34,421 nucleotides of DNA from SVTX01 sp045132775 (GTDB taxonomy: Bacteria; Bacillota; Clostridia; Oscillospirales; CAG-272). Of the stretch, positions 22,845 through 30,998 are shown piece after piece; positions within the stretch are counted from its first letter, which is position 1; the number at the start of each line of letters is the position of its first letter. The position numbers and the translations under genes are program-made. The DNA lies in assembly GCA_045132775.1 (NCBI GenBank), contig JBGUSX010000020.1:1-34421 (forward strand), given 5' to 3'. The notes below the pieces were generated by a model, which did no database searches, was not told the origin of the DNA, and saw nothing but the letters and a program-made list of their open reading frames with translations.

Positions 22845-22873
22845 AGTATAACATTATATTCGAACCTTGTCAA
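22845..22873 (-). promoter_or_regulatory. Promoter of the stalk lipoprotein gene
   Basis: Minus strand -35 TTGACA (22868-22873), 17-base spacer, -10 TATACT (22845-22850), about 40 bases before the ATG. Confidence 0.75.
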
Positions 22874-22891
22874 TATTTTTTTGCTTGAGGA

Positions 22892-23794
22892 TCATATTCC
22901 GAAGATCCAAAAGACAAGCGGAACAGTCAGTACGCTCAAAAGCGTTGACACGAGCGACAGACCCGCTCCGCTTTTGCAATCCTCTCCGACGAGCTTTGGA
23001 AAGACCACACTGTTCATTCCGCACGGGAGCGAATACAAAAGCACTGCTATCGCAACCGTATTTGCATCGCAAAAGCTTTTAAGTATAAAACCTATCGCGA
23101 TCGGAATTATCAAAAGCTTGAAGGCGATAACAGGATATATCTTTGGATTGAGCGCGATGTCCCTTATCTTGAATTCAGATATGGCAATACCCGTCAGCAA
23201 CATACTTACAGGTGCCATACATGCGCTTGCACTGTCGAGTATCGATCCGATAAACGAAGGCATAGGTAATTCGCAAAGACCTATTGCCATTCCGAGAAAC
23301 GTTGCAATTATTACGGGGTTTATGAGCTTTTTAAGGTTAAGCTCCCTTTTTGTCAATATTGCAAATCCGTAGGTGTAGATGTATATCTGCAAAGGCAGAG
23401 CCATCATCATAAAGGTCATAAGTCCTACCTGGTCAAAGACAGTCGTTGCAAGTGCAATTCCCATATATCCGCTGTTCGGGACGACCACGGAATATTCGAA
23501 AACGCGTCTTTCATATTTTTCCTTGGTAAAGAGCTTTACAAGGAAAAATGCTCCAACTGAGAGCACTATCACGATCACGGACGATATTACGATGGCATCC
23601 CAACTTGACGATATATATCCAACGTTAAAGCGCGAGGCAAAGGTCTTAAATATGTTGCAAGGCAGGAAGACGTACACAAGCAGGCTTGAAAGCACTTTTG
23701 ACTGCTCGGGCTTTACGATCCCTGTCTTTCCAAGCGTAAATCCAATCGCCACAAAGACAAGCAGGATCAATATCTGTTCAAACACGGTCCACAT
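22892..23794 (-). CDS. AEC (auxin efflux carrier) family transporter
   Basis: This 300-residue membrane protein has about ten hydrophobic segments. It matches AEC-family permeases: N-terminal FVAIGFTLGKTGIVKPEQSKVLSSL (opening AIGFTLGKTGI), VFLPCNIFKTFA, and C-terminal LYSLPCGMNSVVFPKLVGED, a conserved half. Bacterial members move organic acids such as malate or malonate, or other anions. The GGAG ribosome site is a few bases before the ATG. No metabolic partner lies beside it, so the substrate is unknown. No terminator separates it from the stalk lipoprotein gene, so some read-through is possible. Confidence 0.87.
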   Translation of the reverse strand: MWTVFEQILILLVFVAIGFTLGKTGIVKPEQSKVLSSLLVYVFLPCNIFKTFASRFNVGYISSSWDAIVISSVIVIVLSVGAFFLVKLFTKEKYERRVFEYSVVVPNSGYMGIALATTVFDQVGLMTFMMMALPLQIYIYTYGFAILTKRELNLKKLINPVIIATFLGMAIGLCELPMPSFIGSILDSASACMAPVSMLLTGIAISEFKIRDIALNPKIYPVIAFKLLIIPIAIGFILKSFCDANTVAIAVLLYSLPCGMNSVVFPKLVGEDCKSGAGLSLVSTLLSVLTVPLVFWIFGI

Positions 23795-23887
23795 TTTGTT
23801 TCTCCTTTTGGGTTATAAGGTTATTTTACCACATTAAGAACAAAAAGTAAATAATAAGCACTGTTTTTTTCAATTTTTTTCTTCTTG

Positions 23888-23916
23888 TTGACAAGAGGGT
23901 TTTTTTGTGCTAAAAT
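23888..23916 (+). promoter_or_regulatory. Promoter of the BspA-like lipoprotein and esterase operon
   Basis: Perfect -35 TTGACA (23888-23893), 17-base spacer, -10 TAAAAT (23911-23916), 33 bases before the ATG. Confidence 0.75.
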
Positions 23917-23949
23917 ATTTCGGTAAACGTATTTTGAAAGGAATCCAAG

Positions 23950-25008
23950 ATGAAAATAAAACTGTTTTGTTTGATATTGATTCTCGCACTTTGTATCACG
24001 TGCGTATCATTCGTCGCATGTAACGACACGTCCGACGATCCGTCCAAAGACAACGAAACCTCGACACGCGAGGAGGAAACACTCCCACCGCCCATTGAGC
24101 TCGCTGATGGCGACGATCTTTCCTTCGTCCTCAACGCAGACAAACAGTCCTACTCTGTTTTGGGTCTTTTCCACGAGACCGGTGCTATCAGGATTGAGAT
24201 CCCCGAGGAGCACGACGGGCTCCCCGTTACAGCTATTTGCGCGTCTGCGTTTGCATCGAGCGCCTATCTTGAGAGCGTTTTCGTCCCCGATACCGTAACT
24301 CACATCGGAAACAACGCCTTTGACGGTTGCGGAGTTCTTAAGAACGTTGAGTTATCGAAAAATCTCGTTTTCGTCGGTGAGCTTGCATTTGAAGGCTGTG
24401 AATCCCTTGAGCTCAAGGAATATGACAACGCGCTCTACCTCGGATCAAAAAGCGCACCATACACCCTTCTTATCCGTGCCGCAGACACCGAGATCGAAAC
24501 TTGCACCGTTCACAACGACACAAAGATTATTTACGATTACGCTTTCCTTGAATGCACCGAGATCGACGAGATCACAATTCCCGATGGTATCATAGCTATC
24601 GGAAGCTACGTTTTTGAGGACTGTTACGATCTCTTCCCCAACAACGCTCACAACGGCGCATATTACCTCGGAAACTCCGCAAATCCCTATCTTGTCCTTG
24701 TGGACACAAGCGGAGAGCGCGAGCTTGACGAGCTGGTCATCGAGCCTGCCACCAAGATCATTGCACCCGGCGCGATAGAGGGTTGTTCAAATCTCGCCTC
24801 GATCACGATACCCGCGGGGGTTTCATATATCGGTCAGTACGCATTCGAGGGCTGCACTTCTCTTTCAAGCGTGACCTTCGAATCTGAAGCGTGGGAGATA
24901 ATCGACGGTGAGAAGATCCATACTCCCATTGCCGTTGATCCATCAAGCGACGACATAGCCGAGGATCTTTCAGAGATCTACTACTACTGCGCGTGGTATA
25001 AGCAATAA
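23950..25008 (+). CDS. BspA-like leucine-rich-repeat lipoprotein
   Basis: This 352-residue lipoprotein has a signal peptide ending at lipobox FVAC (Cys24), a short acidic Ser/Thr/Glu linker, then irregular LRR_5 (BspA-type) repeats. Repeats show the pattern IPDGIIAIGSYVFEDC, VPDTVTHIGNNAFDGC and IPAGVSYIGQYAFEGC, with each repeat about 23 residues. BspA-like repeats act in adhesion and protein binding at the cell surface in gut and oral bacteria. GAAAGGA precedes the ATG. The stop is 21 bases before the next hydrolase gene, so the two are probably co-transcribed. Confidence 0.87.
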   Translation: MKIKLFCLILILALCITCVSFVACNDTSDDPSKDNETSTREEETLPPPIELADGDDLSFVLNADKQSYSVLGLFHETGAIRIEIPEEHDGLPVTAICASAFASSAYLESVFVPDTVTHIGNNAFDGCGVLKNVELSKNLVFVGELAFEGCESLELKEYDNALYLGSKSAPYTLLIRAADTEIETCTVHNDTKIIYDYAFLECTEIDEITIPDGIIAIGSYVFEDCYDLFPNNAHNGAYYLGNSANPYLVLVDTSGERELDELVIEPATKIIAPGAIEGCSNLASITIPAGVSYIGQYAFEGCTSLSSVTFESEAWEIIDGEKIHTPIAVDPSSDDIAEDLSEIYYYCAWYKQ

Positions 25009-25029
25009 TTCTGCCAAACAGGAGAAACT

Positions 25030-26034
25030 ATGAATTACAGAGAGACCTATGAATCAACTATCCCCGCGCGTGAGGACTACGTTGCCGGATTCCAAAGAGT
25101 TATCAGAAAAAGACAAGCCGAGCTCAAAATTGAGCGCGATAAATACGCAAAAAAGCTATTTAGCGATGCTGAAAGCTGCCGCGAGGACTTCAAAAGGATG
25201 CTCGGTTGGCCGCTCGTCGACTTTGACGGTGAGAAAATGCCCGAACCAAAAAGCGAATTTATTTCAAGTGAGGACGGATACGACGTTTACAGAATGCACT
25301 TTGAGGTGCTCGAGGGATTTACCGTTTCGGGAATCCTTTTGAAGCTTCACGGTGACTGCAAGCGTCCTATGATCATCTGTCAGCACGGAGGCGAGGGTAC
25401 GCCCGAGGTCATCTGCGGACTTCTCGGTGACACCGAAAATTACAATGACATGGTTCAGAGAGTAATGGCTCGCGGAACTCACATTTTTGCTCCACAGCTT
25501 CTTCTTTGGAGAAACGCCTTCGGGGTTCCCTACAAGAGAAGCGAGATCGACGGTCAGCTCAAGAATGTCGGCGGTTCGATAACCGCTCTCGAGGTCTTTG
25601 CGATAACAAGGATCATCGACTACTTTGAAAAACAGGACTACGTCAAGAATTTCGGAATGGTCGGACTATCCTACGGCGGCTTCTACACACTTTTCACGAC
25701 TGCTATCGAGACAAGAATAAAGAGCGCTATATCCTCCTCCTTCTTCAACAGCCGCGAGGAGATCTCCTGGCCCGATTGGACCTGGAAGGATCTTCTCTTT
25801 AAATTTGACGATGCAGAGATTGCTTGCCTCTCATATCCCCGTAAGCTATACATTGCCGTTGGTGCACAAGATGCACTCTTCAGCATTGAGCACGGACGCA
25901 AGTCCTTTGAACGCATCAAGGAATTGAGCGCTTTCGTTGGGACCGATTGGGTGAAATTTGACGATTTCGAGGGAGTTCACGAATTTGTAAAGACAGACGG
26001 TTTTATTGAAGATCTGATTTCAGACCTAAAATGA
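25030..26034 (+). CDS. Alpha/beta hydrolase (acetyl xylan esterase-like)
   Basis: This 334-residue protein has no signal peptide. A helical N-terminal extension (1-70) precedes the hydrolase core. Core motifs are ICQHGGEGTPE, the nucleophile elbow GLSYGG (Ser214), the acid in VGAQDALF (Asp281) and base GVHEF (His317). The layout resembles Abhydrolase_7 or acetyl xylan esterase-like proteins. It is second in an operon behind a surface LRR lipoprotein. Its likely role is removing acyl groups from imported sugars or other esters; the substrate is unknown. GGAG lies about six bases before the ATG. Confidence 0.8.
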   Translation: MNYRETYESTIPAREDYVAGFQRVIRKRQAELKIERDKYAKKLFSDAESCREDFKRMLGWPLVDFDGEKMPEPKSEFISSEDGYDVYRMHFEVLEGFTVSGILLKLHGDCKRPMIICQHGGEGTPEVICGLLGDTENYNDMVQRVMARGTHIFAPQLLLWRNAFGVPYKRSEIDGQLKNVGGSITALEVFAITRIIDYFEKQDYVKNFGMVGLSYGGFYTLFTTAIETRIKSAISSSFFNSREEISWPDWTWKDLLFKFDDAEIACLSYPRKLYIAVGAQDALFSIEHGRKSFERIKELSAFVGTDWVKFDDFEGVHEFVKTDGFIEDLISDLK

Positions 26035-26100
26035 ATATTTGAAAATGATCAGGGTATATCGAACTTAATTCCGATCTAACCTACACAAAAAACAACGATA

Positions 26101-26147
26101 AAAGCCAAGGACACCTCAAAAGTGTTTGCCCTTGGCTTTTTTTATTT
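26101..26147 (+). terminator. Terminator after the esterase gene
   Basis: A 10-bp stem (26101-26110 with 26130-26139), with an inner ACAC/GTGT pairing, is followed by seven or more T. The remaining bases up to the next gene show no other feature. Confidence 0.85.
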
Positions 26148-26231
26148 GAAAGCTGCTAAATCTTCGCTATGAATCATTCGCGAGTCATATAAGCTTATAG
26201 GTGTCGCCGCAATAGAAGAGTACCGTTTTTA

Positions 26232-27518
26232 TCATAAAGAGAACCTCGCCTCGAATTCCGCCATGTCAATTGTCTTGCCTGTAATTCTCGATTCCTCTGC
26301 CGCAAAGGAGATCATGTGGTTGTCGCAGGATTCGCCGATCTCGCAGACAGATTTGGAACGATTACCCTTAAGCAATTCGCGAAGCGCATAGATTATGCCG
26401 TAATCACCGCCGCCGTGACCGCCGGTGATCATCTCGCTTGTAACGTTTGCGTCAACGTCGTACTTGTACGGCTCTCTTTTCTCAAAATTGAACACCTCGA
26501 TGTCGTTTCCGCTCATTTTCGCGTATATCTCGCCCTTTGTACCCATTATTCTGATAGTTCTGCCGCCCTGTGTAAAGGCACTCATAGCAAAGTCAACGTA
26601 GACATCCTTGCCGAAGCGCATATTGACGGTCTGGTGGTCAACCACGTTGTTGTCGCACTTGAATACGCACTTGCCGTACTGTGTGTTCTTTATCGCCTCG
26701 ATGCAATCCTCACGGGTAGGATCGACCTTCTCAGTTGCGACGAAATCGAGCCATCCCTTACAGCCGTAATCCATATCGACGTAAACCTTCTCGGCATTGT
26801 AGGGGCAGGTCTCGGCATGAGGACAGCCATCGATACATCTCTCGGGCGAGCCCTCCGGCGCGTTCTCTCTCGTGAAGTAGGAAAGCGAGCCGAAGCTATG
26901 TACCTCGGTGCACTTCTCCCCGATGAGCCACGCGAGGATATCCATATCGTGACAGGTCTTTTGAAGGATCATGCAGGAGCTTCTGTCACTGTTGCCCCAG
27001 TTACCGCGGACGAAGCTGTGGCTCTGGTGAATATCTCCGACACCCTCGATAGCCTGGACATTCATTATTTTACCCACCTCGCCGCTGTCGATTATGTTCT
27101 TGAGCGCGATGTAGAATTTTGTAAATCTCAAAACGTGGCAAACGAGGACGAACACACCCTTCTTCTCTGCCGCTCTCTGTATCTCACGGCACTGCTCGGG
27201 AGTAGGCGCAACCGGCTTTTCAAGAAGAAGATCGTAGCCCTTCTCTATTGCCGCCATCGCGGGCGCGTAGTGGTCGCGGTCCATCGTAGCGATGATGACA
27301 ATGTCGGCGAACTTCTCGCGCGCAAGTATCGGCTCCCAGCTTTCAAAACACATCTCGTCGGAAATATTGTGATTTCGCTGCATGTAGTTTCTTCTGTCAG
27401 CAATAGGTTCAGCACATGCCACGACCTCAAAATCCTCACTGAATTCATTTTTCATAATGTCGGTATAAGTTTTGCCGCGGCTGCCACAGCCTATGACTAT
27501 GACTTTTTTCTTTGTCAT
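26232..27518 (-). CDS. Gfo/Idh/MocA family oxidoreductase
   Basis: This 428-residue NAD(P)-dependent dehydrogenase would oxidise or epimerise a sugar or sugar derivative. The nucleotide-binding motif is VIGCGSRG, the catalytic-region EKP is at 100-102, and TCHDMD (His190, Asp191) supplies the family active site. An insertion carries three cysteines (CIDGCPHAETCPYNAE, Cys228, Cys232, Cys238) that could bind metal. Length exceeds the usual 330-390 residues because of this insertion. GGAGG precedes the ATG. It is divergent from an AraC regulator and has a promoter with candidate operators just upstream of its -35 box. Confidence 0.88.
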   Translation of the reverse strand: MTKKKVIVIGCGSRGKTYTDIMKNEFSEDFEVVACAEPIADRRNYMQRNHNISDEMCFESWEPILAREKFADIVIIATMDRDHYAPAMAAIEKGYDLLLEKPVAPTPEQCREIQRAAEKKGVFVLVCHVLRFTKFYIALKNIIDSGEVGKIMNVQAIEGVGDIHQSHSFVRGNWGNSDRSSCMILQKTCHDMDILAWLIGEKCTEVHSFGSLSYFTRENAPEGSPERCIDGCPHAETCPYNAEKVYVDMDYGCKGWLDFVATEKVDPTREDCIEAIKNTQYGKCVFKCDNNVVDHQTVNMRFGKDVYVDFAMSAFTQGGRTIRIMGTKGEIYAKMSGNDIEVFNFEKREPYKYDVDANVTSEMITGGHGGGDYGIIYALRELLKGNRSKSVCEIGESCDNHMISFAAEESRITGKTIDMAEFEARFSL

Positions 27519-27549
27519 TGTATTTTTCCTCCGTTTATAAAAAACACTA

Positions 27550-27634
27550 TTGACTTGATCTTGCTTATATGATACAATAACTAAAGGAATTATTCAATCG
27601 ACTATTTTACTGTATAGGTGTATTATTTAACTGT
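27550..27634. promoter_or_regulatory. Overlapping divergent promoters with 21-bp-spaced direct repeats
   Basis: Plus promoter (AraC gene): -35 TTGACT 27550-27555, 17 bases, -10 TACAAT 27573-27578. Minus promoter (oxidoreductase): -35 TTGAAT 27592-27597, 17 bases, -10 TATCAT 27569-27574. The two -10 boxes overlap. Direct repeats TATTTTACTGT (27603-27613) and TATTTAACTGT (27624-27634) are 21 bp apart, match in 10 of 11 bases, and end five bases from the minus -35 box, inside the leader of the AraC gene. Confidence 0.65.
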
Positions 27635-27654
27635 TTTGTGCTTGGAGGTCCGTT

Positions 27655-28572
27655 ATGAGAAGCGATAAAAATCTTGCAGTCGGCGATGCTTTTTCAATTT
27701 CCACACGGTATGAGCTCAACGAGTGCTTTGGATATTATGCTTATAACGAATATCGCGGTCAGGAATGTAAAGAGAGCAATCGCGCCTCGGATGATATGCC
27801 CCTGATACTCAACTGCGCGGGATTTTTCACAAGCAAGCACCCATTCTCCACCGACAAGCCTCGCGGCAGACTTGACTACTATTTAATGTACATAAATTCG
27901 GGAGCTCTGACCGTTTTCAACCGAGATACACCCATCGAGGTTGGTGCAGGAAGTCTGATAATCTTCCGCGCTAACGAGAGGTACAGATACGCATCTCGCT
28001 GCGGCGATACGTTGAGCTATTTCTGGGCACATTTCACGGGCAGTGAGGTGGAAGAAAGGCTTTCGGAATACTCGCTCGAATGCTTCCCTGCAATTCATTC
28101 AACCGAAGCGCAAAACCACATTCCCCACCGTTTCAGAACCATATTTGATGCCTTTCCGAAGCAGGACGCTCTGCGCGAGCGCGAGCTTTCCGCACTTCTT
28201 GAGCGACTTTTGATAACTGCATCAAGAAGCATCATAAAAGGCGGCGAACGCAACAGCACCCTGACAAATGCGCTCCGTCACATAGGAGCAAATTACAGCT
28301 CTGACATACGGATTTCCGACCTTGCCGCGATCGAGCATCTCAGCGTCTCGCGCTTCAATTTTCTCTTCAAGGAACAAATTGGAATGCCACCTACAAAATA
28401 CATTCTCGCCCTGCGTATGTCCTCGGCAAAGGAGCTGCTCGCATCCACAGACCTGCCCGTCAAGCAGATTGGAATCATGTGCGGATACGACGACCCACAC
28501 TTTTTCAGCAAAGCATTCAAGAGCTTTTGCTCTGTCAGCCCCGCAGAATACAGAAAAGGCTTCGGCGAATAA
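27655..28572 (+). CDS. AraC family transcriptional regulator
   Basis: This 305-residue regulator has a cupin sensor domain (LDYYLMYINSGALTVFN region, about 65-150, with FRANERYRY) and a C-terminal double helix-turn-helix. The first motif is RISDLAAIEHLSVSRFNFLFK; the second includes VKQIGIMCGYDDPHFFSKAFK and ends SVSPAEYRKG. GGAGG precedes the ATG. It is transcribed divergently from the oxidoreductase gene, which it probably controls together with itself, since the operators lie downstream of its own promoter. The sensed ligand is presumably a sugar handled by the oxidoreductase. Confidence 0.88.
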   Translation: MRSDKNLAVGDAFSISTRYELNECFGYYAYNEYRGQECKESNRASDDMPLILNCAGFFTSKHPFSTDKPRGRLDYYLMYINSGALTVFNRDTPIEVGAGSLIIFRANERYRYASRCGDTLSYFWAHFTGSEVEERLSEYSLECFPAIHSTEAQNHIPHRFRTIFDAFPKQDALRERELSALLERLLITASRSIIKGGERNSTLTNALRHIGANYSSDIRISDLAAIEHLSVSRFNFLFKEQIGMPPTKYILALRMSSAKELLASTDLPVKQIGIMCGYDDPHFFSKAFKSFCSVSPAEYRKGFGE

Positions 28573-28590
28573 TGCCGAGGCCTTTCTTAT
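28556..28590 (+). terminator. Terminator overlapping the AraC stop codon
   Basis: An 11-bp stem (28556-28566 with 28574-28584, one G-T pair) spans the stop codon and is followed by TCTTAT, a weak T-tract. Confidence 0.55.
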
Positions 28591-28626
28591 CCTGCTATGA
28601 TGTGATTGATTATTTTGCGTTACGAG

Positions 28627-29355
28627 TTAAATATTTTTCGTAAATCTACATTTAGGATAATTTGAGCATCCCATAAAATTACCATTTTTACCATTTCTAA
28701 CAACAAGCTGACCTTGGCATCGCGGGCAAATATTATTTTCTATATCACGTTGTGTGTTATGAATATTAGCCACGTGCTCATAATTGCTTATTTCGCTGCT
28801 TTTGTCATGATCGGACAAAAGTGCAAAAATCGTTTGCATTTCCTGCATGGATAGTTGTTTACTTTTCTTTGAATTTATTATTTTAAAAAGTTCAAACGGA
28901 GTGTAAACATCCTTTGAATTTATATAGGAAATATTCCCCTTGACAAAAACAACTATCGAATATATCGGTATGCCGTCCGGGATTATTTCCTTGATTCGAC
29001 AAACGTGCGTATAGTTTTGCCTTACAGGACTGTAAAAATGATTTTTGACCTTTCCATAATTCAATACCTGAGTCCATTCTCTTTGAGAATCGTTACCGTA
29101 TATGCGTCCGGAATAGTTTTTTGTTTCAATAACGAAAACACCCTCCGAATTGATCACAACGTGGTCAGTCTGGGAAGTTTTTCCATTTTCATCCTGTAAT
29201 AACAAGTTGTGAATTACAAATTTTTCCTTACCTTGTTGAGTAGATTGCCTGCCAATAATAATCTTGATAAACATCTCGCCGATAATACCTTTAACAATTG
29301 GCAGTTTCAATGATAACAAGAGAACAATAACAAGTGATATCAGAATAAATGGCAA
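28627..29355 (-). CDS. NERD-domain protein with membrane anchor and C4 zinc ribbon
   Basis: This protein of about 242 residues has an N-terminal membrane segment (ILISLVIVLLL), a NERD nuclease-related domain, and a C-terminal zinc ribbon. NERD motifs are TDHVVINSEGVFVIETKNYSG, seen as DHVVI then IETKNYSG (Asp and Glu-x-Lys of the nuclease core). The ribbon has four cysteines (CPRC and, later, CSNYPKC), as in topoisomerase-type C4 fingers. I take TTG at 29355 as start because GGGGG lies about eight bases upstream; GTG at 29424 has no ribosome site and starts inside the recombinase gene. It overlaps the recombinase end by 16 bases. Function is unknown; DNA processing or defence is an inference. 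Confidence 0.75.
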   Translation of the reverse strand: MPFILISLVIVLLLSLKLPIVKGIIGEMFIKIIIGRQSTQQGKEKFVIHNLLLQDENGKTSQTDHVVINSEGVFVIETKNYSGRIYGNDSQREWTQVLNYGKVKNHFYSPVRQNYTHVCRIKEIIPDGIPIYSIVVFVKGNISYINSKDVYTPFELFKIINSKKSKQLSMQEMQTIFALLSDHDKSSEISNYEHVANIHNTQRDIENNICPRCQGQLVVRNGKNGNFMGCSNYPKCRFTKNI

Positions 29356-30920
29356 ATCCGTAACCCCCAGATAAAAAGATTCCTCTGCTTTTGCGAAATA
29401 AATAAAGATAAATCCGAACCCCACCGTCGTATGATAAGATTCGGATCATCTTGTTTTGGTGCACCTTGTGAAAACAAGGTTGAACTTTCAAGTTCTTCAA
29501 GGCTTATAGTTTCTTCTTTACCGTTTCCGTTATAAACGATTTTGAACGAATCGTCATAAACGAATATTGCATTGATAAAGGTGTCAATTATTTTCCGCTT
29601 GCCGTCTTGCTTGGATATATCGACCTTGCGGAAATTGTGCAGAGCCATTCTGTAATGGTCTTGCGTGAAGATAGGAGATTTTATTTTCTCTTTTGCTATC
29701 GACACAGATATTTCATCTCTCTGTGCTTCAAGCTCGCCCAGCCGCTTCAAGAGTGTGTCGGTTGCGTAGCCCTTTGTAATGGCATTGACAATATTTTCAA
29801 TCTCTTTTTCTTTCTCTCTGTGTTGTTCTTCCAACCTCGGCAATAGCGAGCTTTCCGTGTGTTGCAGATTAAAGAGCATTTCGGAGAGCTTTTCTATTGT
29901 GCCGTCCTGTTGCAAAAACGCCATTGTTTTATATACGATAAATTCTTCGAGCTTTTCTTTTGGGAGCATTTTCTTATCGCACTTGTGCTTTTTCTGTCGC
30001 ACACAAGCATAATACCTATGCACCTTGCCTGTCTTACTCGTGCCTGCCTGTGCTACCATCATAGCACCGCACTTTCCGCAAAAGAGCTTTGTCGTGAGCA
30101 AATAGTCGTCATCAGCGGTGTGCCTTGCAGGAGCGTGAGCATTTTTCGCTATCTCAATTTGAACGGCGTTGAAAAGCTCTACCGATACGATAGGTGGTAC
30201 TGCATTTTCAATCTTAACGCCCGAATGATTGTACTCTCCTATATAAACTCTGTTTGTCAAAATGTATCTGACCGCATTATAGCGGAGAGGTTTTCCGTTG
30301 TTACGTACTATCTGCCGTTCTTGAAGAATATTGTGTATCTCCTTAATTGTCTTGCCGTCATAGCACATTTTGAAAATCTCTTGTACTACGGGAGCAGCGA
30401 CAGGATCAATCTCCAATTTTTTCTCTTTGTTGATAACGTAACCGAAAGGTACTTGACCGCCGTTCCATAAGCCTTTTAAGGCGTTCTCGGTCAGTCCTCG
30501 CTTAACCTTTTCGGAAAGCTCGGCAGAGTAGTATTCCGCATATCCCTCAAGCATAGCTTCAAGGAGAATACCGCTTGCATCGGAAGAAATGCTTTCGGTT
30601 GCCGATATAACTTTGACACGGTTTTTCTTTAAGGTTGCCTTGTAATGTGCGGAGTCGTAGCGGTTACGGGCGAAACGGTCTAATTTCCATACGATAACTA
30701 AATCAAACGCACCTCGGCTACTGTCCTTTATCATACGCTGAAACTCTGGGCGGTTATCCGTTTTAGCCGATAAAGCACGGTCAATGTAGGTGTCAACAAC
30801 CGTTATTTCATTGTAGTTGGCATATTCCATACATTCACGGATTTGACCTTCGATACTTTCTTCTCGTTGGTTATCCGAAGAATAACGGGCATATATAACT
30901 GCTCGCATTTGTTCTTTCAT
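29340..30920 (-). CDS. Large serine recombinase
   Basis: This 526-residue site-specific recombinase has an N-terminal resolvase domain with catalytic Ser14 in YARYSSDNQ and conserved VWKLDRFARN. It also has a Recombinase domain (VPFGYVI, NRVYIGEYNHSGVK), a zinc ribbon (CGKCGAMM, then YYACVRQKKHKCDKK), and a coiled coil (about 345-420). Such enzymes (TnpX or phiC31-type) integrate and excise mobile elements at short att sites. AAAGGAG lies eight bases before the ATG at 30920; an ATG at 30938 contains the ribosome site itself and is rejected. Beyond SSTLFSQGAPK the tail is unusual and may extend through an att junction. The neighbours are AT-rich accessory genes. Confidence 0.92.
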   Translation of the reverse strand: MKEQMRAVIYARYSSDNQREESIEGQIRECMEYANYNEITVVDTYIDRALSAKTDNRPEFQRMIKDSSRGAFDLVIVWKLDRFARNRYDSAHYKATLKKNRVKVISATESISSDASGILLEAMLEGYAEYYSAELSEKVKRGLTENALKGLWNGGQVPFGYVINKEKKLEIDPVAAPVVQEIFKMCYDGKTIKEIHNILQERQIVRNNGKPLRYNAVRYILTNRVYIGEYNHSGVKIENAVPPIVSVELFNAVQIEIAKNAHAPARHTADDDYLLTTKLFCGKCGAMMVAQAGTSKTGKVHRYYACVRQKKHKCDKKMLPKEKLEEFIVYKTMAFLQQDGTIEKLSEMLFNLQHTESSLLPRLEEQHREKEKEIENIVNAITKGYATDTLLKRLGELEAQRDEISVSIAKEKIKSPIFTQDHYRMALHNFRKVDISKQDGKRKIIDTFINAIFVYDDSFKIVYNGNGKEETISLEELESSTLFSQGAPKQDDPNLIIRRWGSDLSLFISQKQRNLFIWGLRICHLF

Positions 30921-30945
30921 CTTGGCAGCTCCTTTCATTGAATTT

Positions 30946-30990
30946 CTCTCACTGTGGTGAGAGTTTTTATTTGTGTCACCACTGTTGTCA
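30946..30990 (-). promoter_or_regulatory. Two stem-loops ahead of the recombinase gene
   Basis: CTCTCAC and GTGAGAG pair (30946-30952 with 30957-30963) about 30 bases before the recombinase start. A second inverted repeat, TTTGTG with CACAAA, lies nearer the nuclease stop. Neither has a U-tract on the minus strand, so they may be a processing, binding or att-type site rather than a terminator. Confidence 0.4.
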
Positions 30991-30998
30991 CAAATAGG

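Noticed and set aside
29356..29424. GTG start for the NERD protein
   Set aside because: No ribosome site precedes it and it would overlap the recombinase by 85 bases; TTG at 29355 has a G-rich site at the right distance.
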